Source: a virus. From it: 64,000 nt of DNA. The stretch spans positions 124,001-188,000 of IMG/VR virus record IMGVR_UViG_3300048591_000242. One strand, 5' to 3'. The notes below the pieces were generated by a model. It was not told where the DNA came from. It did no database searches and was given only the letters and a program-made list of their open reading frames with translations. This document shows positions 1-8,199 of this stretch, piece after piece. Numbering within the stretch: position 1 is the first letter of the stretch; each line of letters begins with the position of its first letter. A program made the translations under genes and the position numbers.

Positions 1-5
1 TGGTA

Positions 6-305
6 ATGACGTTAGTAGGTGGTACCGACCCTATTATAATAATGGGTATGGCATTAGGTGCCATGACGTTACCCTTTCTTATGGATGTAATATTGAAGGG
101 AAATGTTAACCTATTTATATACTTAAACATGTTGCCTGTAGTAGTTGGGCTGGTAGGCGTAGTACATCTGTGGGGGACTGGTGTGGAGCCTGCTGGATTA
201 ACTGCCGTAGTGTTATGCGGCTCAGTCTATGTGATATGGCTTGGTATGAAAAAGGACAAGGCTAAAGCTTGTTTATGGCAGGCAAGAAACCTTTATCTTA
301 GTTAA
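6..305 (+). CDS. small multi-pass membrane protein, possibly 5'-truncated
   Basis: Unrecognised 99-residue protein made almost entirely of hydrophobic stretches: roughly residues 8-30, 34-55 and 64-80 could each span a membrane. It ends in a short basic tail (MKKDKAKA). The first ATG lies only five bases from the window edge and the frame stays open upstream, so the true start may lie outside and no ribosome site can be judged. A strong hairpin pair follows the stop, marking the end of a transcription unit. An inner-membrane location is inferred from hydrophobicity only. Confidence 0.5.
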   Translation: MTLVGGTDPIIIMGMALGAMTLPFLMDVILKGNVNLFIYLNMLPVVVGLVGVVHLWGTGVEPAGLTAVVLCGSVYVIWLGMKKDKAKACLWQARNLYLS

Positions 306-310
306 CAGCA

Positions 311-347
311 TAGCTATAGTCTACCCATAGTGGGTAGACTATAGCTA
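311..347. terminator. 17-bp perfect hairpin
   Basis: Positions 311-327 are perfectly complementary to 331-347 with a three-base TAG loop. No T-run follows directly. It sits between the end of the first gene and a classical terminator at 362-390, so it may be an RNA-processing or 3'-end protection stem, or half of a bidirectional terminator with the convergent minus-strand gene. Confidence 0.6.
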
Positions 348-361
348 CATGCAGTGCGTAT

Positions 362-390
362 AGGCGTTTTATAAAACGCCTTATTTTTTT
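362..390 (+). terminator. intrinsic terminator
   Basis: Nine-base-pair stem AGGCGTTTT / AAAACGCCT with a two-base AT loop, followed by TTATTTTTTT. This is the classical shape for plus-strand termination. It lies about 100 bases from the 3' end of the convergent minus-strand gene. Confidence 0.7.
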
Positions 391-493
391 GTTTAAAACA
401 AAGGAAAGATAAATTGTTAAAGATCCTCAGAAGTCATATAGCACTAGAACATACACGATTCTAATGACACATTGTTCCGCATAAGATAAGTTA

Positions 494-1231
494 TTATTTC
501 GGCAAACCCATGGTAATATAACGCATATGTGTTTCGCGATCCGCCATAATACTTATCTTCTTCCAACGTATTCTTAAGATATCCCTATAGATCTCCCAAC
601 TATCGGCATAGTCATCTACTAAACTACGCATTCTACCGTCTACTAAGCCGCCAGTGTTAGCAGTAATAGACATGTTTATAGAAAGTTTATTAAAGATATA
701 GCCCTTTGTAGCTACTACAGCTAAATCACCAAAGTCTAAAAGAGCCTTTTGGTTAAAGTTAGAAAGATTGGCGTCGTTTACTATAGTACAGCGTAAGTGA
801 CTGTTTTGATTCTGTGGGTTTACTGGCACGAAGATAGTATTTGGTGCCACTAGATATACCTCAGGTGTGCCGGTAAATCCAGGTACTCCATCAGATATAG
901 CATACGGCTCAACCCCTCTATTTACTATCTCTAACGAAAGTACTGAAGATATTAGCCTACCGTGTGTTTGGGATAAAGGTATTTCTATACGTACACCTTG
1001 CTCCATATACGTCCAAGCGGCATGTACTAGCGGCACAGTAATTACCTCACCACCCACTATATTACAGTCTACCATAACTATCTTACCGATAACCTCACTT
1101 CTTATAGTGTAGTCTAGAGACGTTCTATCGGTGTGATATCCCCATTGATTGGTACCAAAGGCCAATGCCAAAAGTGCCTCCGGCACCTCTCTATAAACCC
1201 GGCTAATGGCGTAGTCGATTGCGTTTGACAT
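494..1231 (-). CDS. hypothetical protein, possible virion protein
   Basis: 245-residue protein I do not recognise. It is rich in beta-forming and Asn/Thr residues, has no signal peptide or membrane segment, and carries no catalytic motif I can identify. The C-terminal 60 residues are more helical and basic (around IRWKKISIMADRETHMRY). It is a lone minus-strand gene between plus-strand units, the same arrangement as the other isolated minus-strand genes here that I suspect to be structural. The start is the ATG at 1231 preceded by an AGGGGAA-type site. A structural role is a guess from composition and orientation. Confidence 0.6.
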   Translation of the reverse strand: MSNAIDYAISRVYREVPEALLALAFGTNQWGYHTDRTSLDYTIRSEVIGKIVMVDCNIVGGEVITVPLVHAAWTYMEQGVRIEIPLSQTHGRLISSVLSLEIVNRGVEPYAISDGVPGFTGTPEVYLVAPNTIFVPVNPQNQNSHLRCTIVNDANLSNFNQKALLDFGDLAVVATKGYIFNKLSINMSITANTGGLVDGRMRSLVDDYADSWEIYRDILRIRWKKISIMADRETHMRYITMGLPK

Positions 1232-1290
1232 TGTATTTCCCCTAAAACTAATAAGTATATTAACACAGGATTCTTCAATGGTTTGTTAGG

Positions 1291-1300
1291 TATATATTAC
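1291..1300 (+). promoter_or_regulatory. TATATATTAC promoter motif upstream of phuZ
   Basis: Exact copy of the motif found before many plus-strand units in this window. TATATTAC is known as the early promoter consensus of phiKZ. It lies 104 bases before the phuZ start with no gene between. Confidence 0.7.
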
Positions 1301-1403
1301 CCAATAGCAGTAACAGAAAATAACAGCTTCAAGGAATTCTATGCACAACCTAGGTATGGCGTGGCTTCTTATATTTTTCAACTAAAACAAAGGAAATTAA
1401 AAA

Positions 1404-1715
1404 ATGGCTAGAAACTCAATTTCTATTTACGGCTGCGGTGGATTCGGCATCAACATCGTCCGTAACTTTGTGAATATTCCAGATGACCCGGAGCGGCAAC
1501 TGTATCCAAAAACAAGCATTCATGCCATTGACACCAGTGACAGTAATTTGGGCGCTTCACACAATGACATCAAGCACCATGTGGTGCCCGGAATCGACGG
1601 TGCCGGTAAAAACCGTAAACGTGCGTATGAAGCTACGCTGCCGCACATTGCTACAATACTTAACGATCATCGGCCGGGTATATTCAACGTCGTCATATTC
1701 TCAACATCAGGTGGT
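1404..1715 (+). CDS. phuZ: PhuZ phage tubulin, exon 1 (N-terminal part)
   Basis: First 104 codons of the phage tubulin that forms the bipolar spindle centring the phage nucleus and guiding capsids. The N-terminal nucleotide-binding glycine loop is visible (GCGGFGINIV), followed by HAIDTSDSN and GAGKNRKRA segments that align with PhuZ of 201phi2-1. The frame reads to the start of the tubulin signature (FSTSGG) and would then run into KVIH and a stop at 1730. Joining codon 1713-1715 (GGT) to AGT at 4065 restores STSGGSGSVLGPL without a gap. The joined protein is 347 residues, near the usual size of this family. The start follows an AAAGGA site. Confidence 0.9.
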
Positions 1716-1836
1716 AAAGTGATACATTAGTATCCATAGCCTGCTACAGCAGTGATGTTGTAGTAATCGTCTCCTAATTGCGGGAAACTCCTTCCTGTCC
1801 AATATTATGTTCACTAACATAACAAAGGTCAGGCAA

Positions 1837-2487
1837 ATGTCTAATTTTGAAACAAGAGTATGTTCGTATTGCAACAATGAGTATACGAATATTTATCGAG
1901 GACCACACGATGTGAAGGGATACACAATACCTACTTCATATTGTAGTAAATCATGCGCCGGAAAGGCGAAGGGTCCTATACTAGAAGATAGAGGTAAAGA
2001 AAACCTTAAGGCCGAAGCTTTGCAGTGCATTGAAGCGGCAGGTAGGTATCTCACTAAAGAAGAAATCTTAACTGAGGTTAAATGTTCTTCAAAAACACTT
2101 ACTAAACATGGTATTAAAATATCAGAACTAAATGCTGAATTAGGTTTCATTAAACCACGTTCAGTTTTTGAAGGTAAGGTGGGTAGGATACTTAAGGATA
2201 AATTTTCAAATGTAGAAAGTGAAAAAACATTTGAAGGTTTAACCGCACCAACAGGTTATCCCCTTAGGGTGGATTTTTATATACCCGAACTTAATCTAGT
2301 AGTTGAGGCCGACGGTTTACAACACTCCGATAAAAAACATCCATGGGCCACTCATCCCAATGGTACTGTCCGGGAATACGACGAAATCAAAAACAAATTC
2401 CTTCGTGATAATGAAATTGATCTTGTGCGTATTCCGTATAGTAAGAATGTTACTCCTGAAAGTGTTTTGGATAAATTAGATATTTGA
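1837..2487 (+). CDS. intron-encoded Vsr-like (EDxHD) homing endonuclease
   Basis: 216-residue protein inside the phuZ intron. It starts with a zinc-finger-like segment (CSYC near residue 9, then CSKSC near residue 37), continues with a basic helical linker, and ends in a PD-(D/E)XK nuclease fold of the Vsr/EDxHD homing type. The nuclease part shows RVDFYIP, VVEADGLQHS and REYDEIKNKFL, giving the expected D, E-x-D, H and D-x-x-K residues. It should cleave intronless phuZ alleles and drive intron homing. I prefer the ATG at 1837, which has an AAAGG site at good spacing; an ATG at 1807 is in frame upstream. Confidence 0.8.
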   Translation: MSNFETRVCSYCNNEYTNIYRGPHDVKGYTIPTSYCSKSCAGKAKGPILEDRGKENLKAEALQCIEAAGRYLTKEEILTEVKCSSKTLTKHGIKISELNAELGFIKPRSVFEGKVGRILKDKFSNVESEKTFEGLTAPTGYPLRVDFYIPELNLVVEADGLQHSDKKHPWATHPNGTVREYDEIKNKFLRDNEIDLVRIPYSKNVTPESVLDKLDI

Positions 2488-2739
2488 GAGCATTATATAC
2501 CAAGCTAATATCGAAAGATAAGTAGTGGCCTGACTAACTATCAGGGTATGGTAAAAATTATAATGATTGGACAATCCGCCGCGAAGCTTCTCTATGCTAA
2601 AGCAGTGAAGTGTGCTCAACGACTAACCCACTAACCAGGGTGTAGGGTACTAGTGTATCCGAAATGGAGACTGTCTTTAATCGACTAAAGTTTAATTATC
2701 AAAAATCTCGTGGGGGGATTTTTGATTCTGGAGGTGTTT

Positions 2740-3990
2740 ATAGAAAAGTGGAAACTTGTAAAATTGGCACCAAATTATGAAATATCTAGCTGTGGAAAAG
2801 TTAGAAGAGTTAAAGATCACTACCATCTAAAAATTGGTATAGACAGATATGGTTATAATAAAATACATCTAATAAAAAATGATGGATCTAATTATTACAC
2901 AACCATACATCGTCTAGTGGCTATTGCTTTTGTAGATAATCCAAATAGATATACTCAAGTTAATCACAAGGATGGCAATAAAGCAAACAACCACTATACC
3001 AACCTGGAGTGGTGTGACGCAAAACACAACGTTATCCACTCGTATGTGAATGGATTAAACAACAACAGGCTACCCGTTATACTAAAAGATTTAAATACCG
3101 GCTATAAAAAATCTTTTATCTCAATAAAAGAAATGTGTAGATATTTAAATTTGAAACCAAATGTGGTTACTCCTTATATCAAAATATCCCACAAATACCC
3201 TTTTATGGGGAAATACGTAATTGAGGCCGATGAGACTGCTATAAAAGGTATATCTAATAGTAAATCACATGGTGTTGATTGTTATGTTTATGATCATGTC
3301 TCTTGCAAACTGACCAAATATCCAAGCATCAATATGGCTTCGTATTTTACAGGAATTAGAGGGCTATCTAATTTATCTAAATACAGTCCTATTAATGTTG
3401 CTGGATATACAGTAAGCAAAATAAGAGAAGAGTGCGTGTCTGATAAACACAAAATAAGTCTTACCTATGCATCTGAAAAGAGGGAAAAATATCACAGCGT
3501 TTCATACACCCAAAGATCAGACGAGGGATATGAGACATATGACTATTATACAGGAAAAACTGTATGGCACAAGGACAGAGACTGTGTTAGGGACTGGATA
3601 AACAAACACAGGGTCATATCCACCTTGCCCATAGAAAGCGATAACGTTAACGTAGCGGTATCTAGTTCTAAGAAAAATAGCAGAACATGTCTTCTTAGGG
3701 GCTATGGGGTAAGATCACTACTTCATGGTTTTGAATGGTTTCCTTATACGGAGGAAGTTATTTTATCAAACATGTATAATAGAAAATTCATTACTAAGTG
3801 TTTTAAGCTAAAAATGTGTGGCAAAACTGAAATAGTATTTGGCCTTCCGGCATTAGCTAAAATATTAAATGCGCCGCATGACATGCCTTTTAACAAAATG
3901 TCTGTTACGTATTTAAACTCGTTGCTAAACGCACCCCACGAAAGCGTAGAGCGACTTAATAACATAGTCGATTTAAAGATAAAGATATAG
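2740..3990 (+). CDS. intron-encoded HNH homing endonuclease with NUMOD modules
   Basis: About 416-residue HNH endonuclease within the phuZ intron. A NUMOD4-like start (EKWKLVKLAPNYEISSCGKV) is followed by the HNH region with IHRLVAIAFVDNP, VNHKDGNKANNHYTNLEW and AKHNVIHSY. The long remainder holds several NUMOD1-like DNA-binding repeats of the form D-x-x-T/S-G-x-x-x-x-F-x-S-I. The start is uncertain: no ATG fits. The best ribosome site, GGAGG at 2730-2734, points to an ATA at 2740 that gives the natural family N-terminus; a GTG at 2710 is in frame but has no such site. It recognises an intronless target, presumably the phuZ G-box. Confidence 0.85.
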   Translation: MEKWKLVKLAPNYEISSCGKVRRVKDHYHLKIGIDRYGYNKIHLIKNDGSNYYTTIHRLVAIAFVDNPNRYTQVNHKDGNKANNHYTNLEWCDAKHNVIHSYVNGLNNNRLPVILKDLNTGYKKSFISIKEMCRYLNLKPNVVTPYIKISHKYPFMGKYVIEADETAIKGISNSKSHGVDCYVYDHVSCKLTKYPSINMASYFTGIRGLSNLSKYSPINVAGYTVSKIREECVSDKHKISLTYASEKREKYHSVSYTQRSDEGYETYDYYTGKTVWHKDRDCVRDWINKHRVISTLPIESDNVNVAVSSSKKNSRTCLLRGYGVRSLLHGFEWFPYTEEVILSNMYNRKFITKCFKLKMCGKTEIVFGLPALAKILNAPHDMPFNKMSVTYLNSLLNAPHESVERLNNIVDLKIKI

Positions 3991-4064
3991 TCTAGTCTGC
4001 ATGGAAACATGTAGCAGTTCATAAGAGAACGCGCACCATCTAACGAGTGGTGTGGAATATAACG

Positions 4065-4796
4065 AGTGGAAGTGTGTTGGGCCCGCTGATAGTAGCGGAG
4101 TTACTGCGTAGAGCTATCCCTGTCGTTGCGGTTATTGTGGGTTCCTCTGATTCCGCAAAAGAAGTAAACAACAGTCTAGATACGTTGTCTAGTTTACAGC
4201 AGATGTCGAACGGCGGCCATACTGGCGGTAGAGCTATTCCTATGGTTTATTTGGAAAATGCTCGCGCAGTGAAGGGTAATAAAGAAGACAAGATGGCGAG
4301 CCGCAGTGCTGTGGACAAGCAGGTTGAAGAAAATATTCGTCAACTGGCTTTACTGTTCTCTGGCATGCATCGTGAACTAGATAGAACTGATCTGGTAAAC
4401 TGGTTAGACCACAGTAAGGTTTCTCCTTCTATACCTGCCCAGTTACTGGAAGTCATTATTCACAAAGAAGACGACAGCAACATGCTGGAGGCTTATAGTG
4501 GTTTAGTGGTAGGGGTGGCTAGTTTATTGGCCAGTGAAGATGATCTTATTTCTGATCTAAATGCACCCTATGCCACTAAGGGGTATCTACAGGAAGAAGT
4601 TCTGGAATATGCTGATATTCCAAATCACACATACATTACTACAGCAGCTCGAGTACCAAAAATATTCGAGCGTTTTACCCAAGCTAAGCAGCTCCACCGA
4701 GATACCGTAGAGTCACTAAGCGGTATGGAAGTAGTAGGTGTTAATTCTGGATTTGGTACCTCCGGTATGTCCGGTGGAGACGGCATGGTAATTTAG
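4065..4796 (+). CDS. phuZ: PhuZ phage tubulin, exon 2 (C-terminal part)
   Basis: Remaining 243 codons of PhuZ after the intron. It opens with the second half of the tubulin signature (SGSVLGPLIVAELL), matching SGSVLGPLIAGQL of 201phi2-1 PhuZ, then VVAVIVGSSDSAKEVNNSLDT and the long C-terminal helix region. It ends with an acidic tail and the knuckle GGDGMVI, the counterpart of the DGMVV end that makes longitudinal filament contacts in PhuZ. Read alone the frame opens at a GTG at 4047, but the residues before 4065 belong to the intron. Both halves are intact, so splicing should give a working tubulin. Confidence 0.9.
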   Translation, partial: SGSVLGPLIVAELLRRAIPVVAVIVGSSDSAKEVNNSLDTLSSLQQMSNGGHTGGRAIPMVYLENARAVKGNKEDKMASRSAVDKQVEENIRQLALLFSGMHRELDRTDLVNWLDHSKVSPSIPAQLLEVIIHKEDDSNMLEAYSGLVVGVASLLASEDDLISDLNAPYATKGYLQEEVLEYADIPNHTYITTAARVPKIFERFTQAKQLHRDTVESLSGMEVVGVNSGFGTSGMSGGDGMVI

Positions 4797-4804
4797 TAGT
4801 TATT

Positions 4805-4830
4805 AGCAGGGTGACTTTGGTTGCCCTGCT
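4805..4830 (+). terminator. hairpin after phuZ
   Basis: AGCAGGG (4805-4811) pairs with CCCTGCT (4824-4830). It lies right after the phuZ stop. No T-run follows, so it may attenuate or stabilise the 3' end rather than terminate fully. Confidence 0.45.
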
Positions 4831-4833
4831 ATT

Positions 4834-5187
4834 ATGGAGCTATATGTGTCTATGAATGCATTAATAGTAAAGTTTGACTCTGATACACAGAGGGAGATCT
4901 TTGAAATAATAAACGGTATACTGGAGTACATAGCAGATCCGTTTGGATGTACGCCTGATGACCTGTACGTTCACTGGCTACTAACGCAGATATCACTAGT
5001 TTATAATAAAACTTATATTCCAACCACAACCACAGTACCTACGTTAGAAATGGAAAATACCATAGAAAGTTGCCTGTCATCATACGTTGATGCATTAAGA
5101 CAAATGGTGACGGTACCGGTAGTATTTCCAGATAATTTTACGGTACAAAGAATAGATTCTAATTCTTTGCTAATAAAAGGGGTTTAG
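4834..5187 (+). CDS. small paralogue-array protein 1
   Basis: 117 residues, unknown function, first of eight consecutive small genes. Its shape recurs along the array: a short beta strand (MNALIVKF), a helical middle with acidic and aromatic residues, and a C-terminal strand pair (FTVQRIDSNSLLIKGV). The listed ATG at 4834 has no ribosome site. The GGAG at 4836 suits a GTG at 4846 or an ATG at 4852 better, which would trim 4 to 6 residues. No membrane segment or catalytic motif is seen. Confidence 0.6.
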   Translation: MELYVSMNALIVKFDSDTQREIFEIINGILEYIADPFGCTPDDLYVHWLLTQISLVYNKTYIPTTTTVPTLEMENTIESCLSSYVDALRQMVTVPVVFPDNFTVQRIDSNSLLIKGV

Positions 5188-5192
5188 TAGTA

Positions 5193-5954
5193 ATGTCACA
5201 ATTCATAAAAACAAGTCTAATTGTAGAGTATAGACAAACTGCTATAGATGTTTTAACGGAATTGAATAACCTGGTCAGAAGTGAGCTATTGCCGGATCTA
5301 AATATAGACTTAGGCTTCTGTGAAAATATGATAATCTCTCAAGTAAAAGATATAGCTGAGCAGGAGCTACGTGCTATACTTAAAAATAAACCCAACGATT
5401 TTCTAGGTCATCTGGTAGCCAATAAAATAAAGGTACACCTGGCTAATAACAACATTCGTAAAGAATACCTTGATATGATGCCTGAAACCCACCGGGTGTT
5501 TTTGGCTGATAAAAAGAAACGGGAGATACTATTATACAGGTATGCGGCGGAAGGTATCAATGGTTTATTGGATGAGCTGTGTCATTTACCGTTTGCCATG
5601 CGTGACTATATAGTAGAATGTGTAGTTAGTATATGGCCGATAACTAGTACGTCGTACGGGCAATTAAATATGGCATTTAATGTTACTGACAGCGTGTATA
5701 GACCGGACATACGGGAGCTAGAACTAAGAGACATGGAAGCTGAGAAAGTTTCCGGTTTTATTGATAACGTAATGTGTATTATAGACGACTTAGGCTGTCT
5801 TAGTAGGCTAAGAGAATTGGTTTCCAGTAGAATCCATGGTAATCCCTATGATGTTTGGGATGTAACTATTAAACCAGGCGGTATAATGGTAGTAGAACAT
5901 GTAGGGGATTTCAGAATACTGGAATGGCATAGAGCAAACAACCACAGCAGGTAA
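5193..5954 (+). CDS. paralogue-array protein 2, double length
   Basis: 253 residues, unknown. It begins like the neighbours (FIKTSLIVEY) and ends with the same style of C-terminal strand pair (VTIKPGGIMVVEHVGDF), but is about twice their length. It may be a fusion of two copies or carry an inserted domain. The middle is helical and highly charged (for example HLANNNIRKEYLDMMPETHR). It starts five bases after the previous stop and is co-transcribed with it. No catalytic signature is visible. Confidence 0.6.
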   Translation: MSQFIKTSLIVEYRQTAIDVLTELNNLVRSELLPDLNIDLGFCENMIISQVKDIAEQELRAILKNKPNDFLGHLVANKIKVHLANNNIRKEYLDMMPETHRVFLADKKKREILLYRYAAEGINGLLDELCHLPFAMRDYIVECVVSIWPITSTSYGQLNMAFNVTDSVYRPDIRELELRDMEAEKVSGFIDNVMCIIDDLGCLSRLRELVSSRIHGNPYDVWDVTIKPGGIMVVEHVGDFRILEWHRANNHSR

Positions 5955-5960
5955 ATAAAA

Positions 5961-6311
5961 ATGATGCCTATTAAAGTACTTGTAGGTATAACTGATATAA
6001 CTAACCACCTTAAAGACTTATTGTCTAGATTCAGCCCTAGCGTAACCTTTATGGATCTAACACACATCACGGAACATTATGTCGACTGCTATATGTACGG
6101 ATCTATGTATGCACAGTACACCATAGATCCAATAGACGAGCTGTTTAGCAGTTTATCCGTACCTACAGATTACAGGACGTACATCAAGACTGACCTTAGT
6201 ATGTCTGTAGTTCTACTGATAGATGAGGCTATGAGGGGGTTGTCTCCAGCAGACGCTAGTTTTGTAATATCGTGGCTACCCAGGGGCGTTGGGGTAATTG
6301 AAGAGGTGTAG
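5961..6311 (+). CDS. small paralogue-array protein 3
   Basis: 116 residues, unknown. The N-terminal strand (IKVLVGITDI), the helical centre and a short C-terminal strand pair (VISWLPRGVGVIEEV) resemble the neighbours. It follows the previous gene by six bases. The next gene begins at a GTG two bases after its stop, so translation is probably coupled. Confidence 0.6.
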   Translation: MMPIKVLVGITDITNHLKDLLSRFSPSVTFMDLTHITEHYVDCYMYGSMYAQYTIDPIDELFSSLSVPTDYRTYIKTDLSMSVVLLIDEAMRGLSPADASFVISWLPRGVGVIEEV

Positions 6312-6312
6312 A

Positions 6313-6633
6313 GTGAGGATAATAGTACCACAACCACATGTAAACTGGATCTACAGAAATCTATCTACAGATGAGACATATATAGCTAGATACGTATATA
6401 TGCTTCTGGTAAATGGGTTTGCAGATTCCACTGAAGAAATCATTAGTAAACTTAACTCACATAACTGGCTAGGTGTATCCAGAGACGCTGACTATACACT
6501 AGTGCTAGAGAGAATAGTTTCCAGAATGGTTTCTGAATACCAGTCTACCGAGCTTGTAGGCTTAGTAAATAGTAAAGTAGTAGATATCTGTCTACTACCA
6601 CCAACCGCACTTATTTTAACGACCAAAGACTGA
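6313..6633 (+). CDS. small paralogue-array protein 4
   Basis: 106 residues, unknown. The start is the GTG at 6313, placed six bases after a GAGG site inside the previous gene; a TTG at 6298 is in frame but less likely. It has an N-terminal strand (VRIIVPQ), a helical middle (ETYIARYVYMLLVNGF) and a C-terminal strand pair (VVDICLLPPTALILTT). Membership of the local family is judged from layout, as pairwise identity is low. Confidence 0.6.
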   Translation: MRIIVPQPHVNWIYRNLSTDETYIARYVYMLLVNGFADSTEEIISKLNSHNWLGVSRDADYTLVLERIVSRMVSEYQSTELVGLVNSKVVDICLLPPTALILTTKD

Positions 6634-6664
6634 CTCTCTAGCCGGGAGTCAGTGAGGTTTTATT

Positions 6665-7060
6665 ATGCATTCCTATAATCATCTTTTTATGCCGTTTGAG
6701 CCTAATGTACAGGCGGCTATAGTTCTAGAACACCGTAACATTTTAAATATATGCTTAAATTCAGGCCTAGCAGATACGTGGTTGTTGTTGCCTGAAATAT
6801 ACACGTGCTTAATATTTAGACCAGAGATGGCGTATGAGGAAATAGCCGATCACCTCCTTAACAGTTCAATGGGGGATGTATTGGAGACTATGGTGGAATT
6901 TAATTATCCAAATTTTACAAATTTGCTTTATAAGTTTGTAGCTGATGTAGTGGAGAGTAGTAGTAAATTTCCATACGACCCAGCTATATACAGAGGCATG
7001 TATGTATTTGAGGCAAGGCCAGTTAGTCGTGACCACATAGCCATTACTTTTAATGTATGA
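6665..7060 (+). CDS. small paralogue-array protein 5
   Basis: 131 residues, unknown. The helical centre carries alternating hydrophobic and acidic residues, and the C-terminus (MYVFEARPVSRDHIAITFNV) matches the array's strand-D/N-strand ending. A GAGG site precedes the ATG. A short stem (6630-6636 with 6646-6652) sits in the gap before it. The last bases overlap the next start (ATGA). Confidence 0.6.
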   Translation: MHSYNHLFMPFEPNVQAAIVLEHRNILNICLNSGLADTWLLLPEIYTCLIFRPEMAYEEIADHLLNSSMGDVLETMVEFNYPNFTNLLYKFVADVVESSSKFPYDPAIYRGMYVFEARPVSRDHIAITFNV

Positions 7061-7425
7061 GAATATTTGTTATGAAATTAATTATAAGACATCCTGGAAT
7101 CCTTAGGGTATTGGAGGATACTGATCCTGCCATATCCCATATACTTCTGGCTGATGTTTTAAGATTACTTTTAAGTAATACTTATAAGGCACCAGATGAG
7201 ATAGTAGGTGAGCTGCATGCAGAATACGATGCAATGGAGAGACTGTATGATCAGTTACCGGAGAGAGATCCTTATTTGGTAGAAAACAGTGTAGACGATT
7301 TTGTATATGCATTATCGAGTACATTTGAATATCCATACAACCTTACTGACTTTATAGACCTAAGTACGATTTGGGTAAAGAAGGTAGACATTATAGGTAG
7401 AGATGGAGTAATACTGACAATTTGA
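7057..7425 (+). CDS. small paralogue-array protein 6
   Basis: 122 residues, unknown. It overlaps the upstream stop by four bases (ATGA), a sign of translational coupling. It starts with a strand (MRIFVMKLIIRH) and ends with the clearest form of the shared tail (VKKVDIIGRDGVILTI). The centre is acidic and helical. No known motif is present. Confidence 0.6.
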   Translation: MRIFVMKLIIRHPGILRVLEDTDPAISHILLADVLRLLLSNTYKAPDEIVGELHAEYDAMERLYDQLPERDPYLVENSVDDFVYALSSTFEYPYNLTDFIDLSTIWVKKVDIIGRDGVILTI

Positions 7426-7440
7426 CTAAGGCGGTGTGGT

Positions 7441-7752
7441 GTGGCGATAGATATAATAATCAGAGCCGACAACTGGGAAGAGCTAATTGGTGTCATACAC
7501 TGCATCAATTATGCCGATATACCCAGTGACGTATCTATAAGAATGGCCATTTGTAAAGATCTGGAAAAAACCATGAAGGCTTTGTTAAAGGCTAGTGTGG
7601 ATATAGATGATGTATTGTTATCTCATCCAGAAATAGCGATACATTTTAACGAACTTTGGGATAATATACAAGGCTACGGCTATGATATTTCGGATATCAA
7701 GATAATTGATAATTCCGGATCAATTTTAATGCGCATGGGGAGAATTAAATGA
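7441..7752 (+). CDS. small paralogue-array protein 7
   Basis: 103 residues, unknown, starting at a GTG after a GGCGGTGTG stretch. It shows the array layout: an N-terminal strand (AIDIIIRADNW), a helical middle, and a C-terminal strand pair (ISDIKIIDNSGSILMRMGRIK). Its stop overlaps the next start by four bases. Confidence 0.6.
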   Translation: MAIDIIIRADNWEELIGVIHCINYADIPSDVSIRMAICKDLEKTMKALLKASVDIDDVLLSHPEIAIHFNELWDNIQGYGYDISDIKIIDNSGSILMRMGRIK

Positions 7753-8168
7753 GTCCAATTAGTTTAGAAAACCTTAAGATAGGTGATAACATAATGTTCA
7801 CTACCTATGGTCCGGTTGCAGGTAAGGTAGAGTTTGCAGGTAAGGTAATAGGTTTATCTACAGCAGAATGGTTGCCTGTTACAACTACAGCCCCAACGGA
7901 TCACGTTAACATATATCGTGATTTACCTACTGAGGTACAAGAGTATGTAGAGGATAACTATAGCTCCTATAACTACATAGCAGTTAAAACCATAGACGGC
8001 GTGTTTTACATAGGAGAGCCGTGGATAGTTCTAGGTACACTTGTTTTGGATAATCCGGCCACAGCCACCGTTACCGTTTCTGATTATCGAGAATCTGATA
8101 CAAACCTTTTAACTCAGTTGCTATTATCTAATGGTTTTAAGGTAACTAAAGTAATTGTAAATAATTAA
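7749..8168 (+). CDS. hypothetical protein with SH3-like N-terminus
   Basis: 139 residues, unknown, the last gene of the array and different in style. The first 40 residues (LKIGDNIMFTTYGPVAGKVEFAGKVIGL) look like a small beta-barrel of SH3-like type. The rest is mostly beta with many Thr and Val. It overlaps the previous gene by four bases (ATGA) and ends the operon before a structured non-coding stretch. Confidence 0.55.
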   Translation: MSPISLENLKIGDNIMFTTYGPVAGKVEFAGKVIGLSTAEWLPVTTTAPTDHVNIYRDLPTEVQEYVEDNYSSYNYIAVKTIDGVFYIGEPWIVLGTLVLDNPATATVTVSDYRESDTNLLTQLLLSNGFKVTKVIVNN

Positions 8169-8199
8169 ACGATTTGTAATATATATGTGGAGTTATACT

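Larger units (their letters stand above)
1716..4064 (+). mobile_element. group I intron in phuZ carrying two homing endonuclease genes
   Basis: About 2.35 kb interrupts the tubulin G-box. The exon before it ends in T and the intron ends in G, as group I introns require. Core pieces can be read by eye: a P-like segment AATTGCGGGAAAC near 1777, a segment GGACAATCCGCCGCGAAGC near 2569, and a P7-like segment GTGCTCAACGACTAACCC near 2612. The EDxHD-type endonuclease lies between the P element and the P7 region. The HNH-type gene lies after the core, probably in a P9-side loop. Only one catalytic core is visible, so one intron with two ORFs is the simplest reading; two nested introns remain possible. 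Confidence 0.82.

Noticed and set aside
867-1112. 81-codon plus-strand frame
   Set aside because: Lies wholly antisense to the better-supported minus-strand gene 494-1231.
1716-4064. Two separate introns with a mini-exon between the endonuclease genes
   Set aside because: The exons join without missing residues against known PhuZ, and only one set of core segments was seen.
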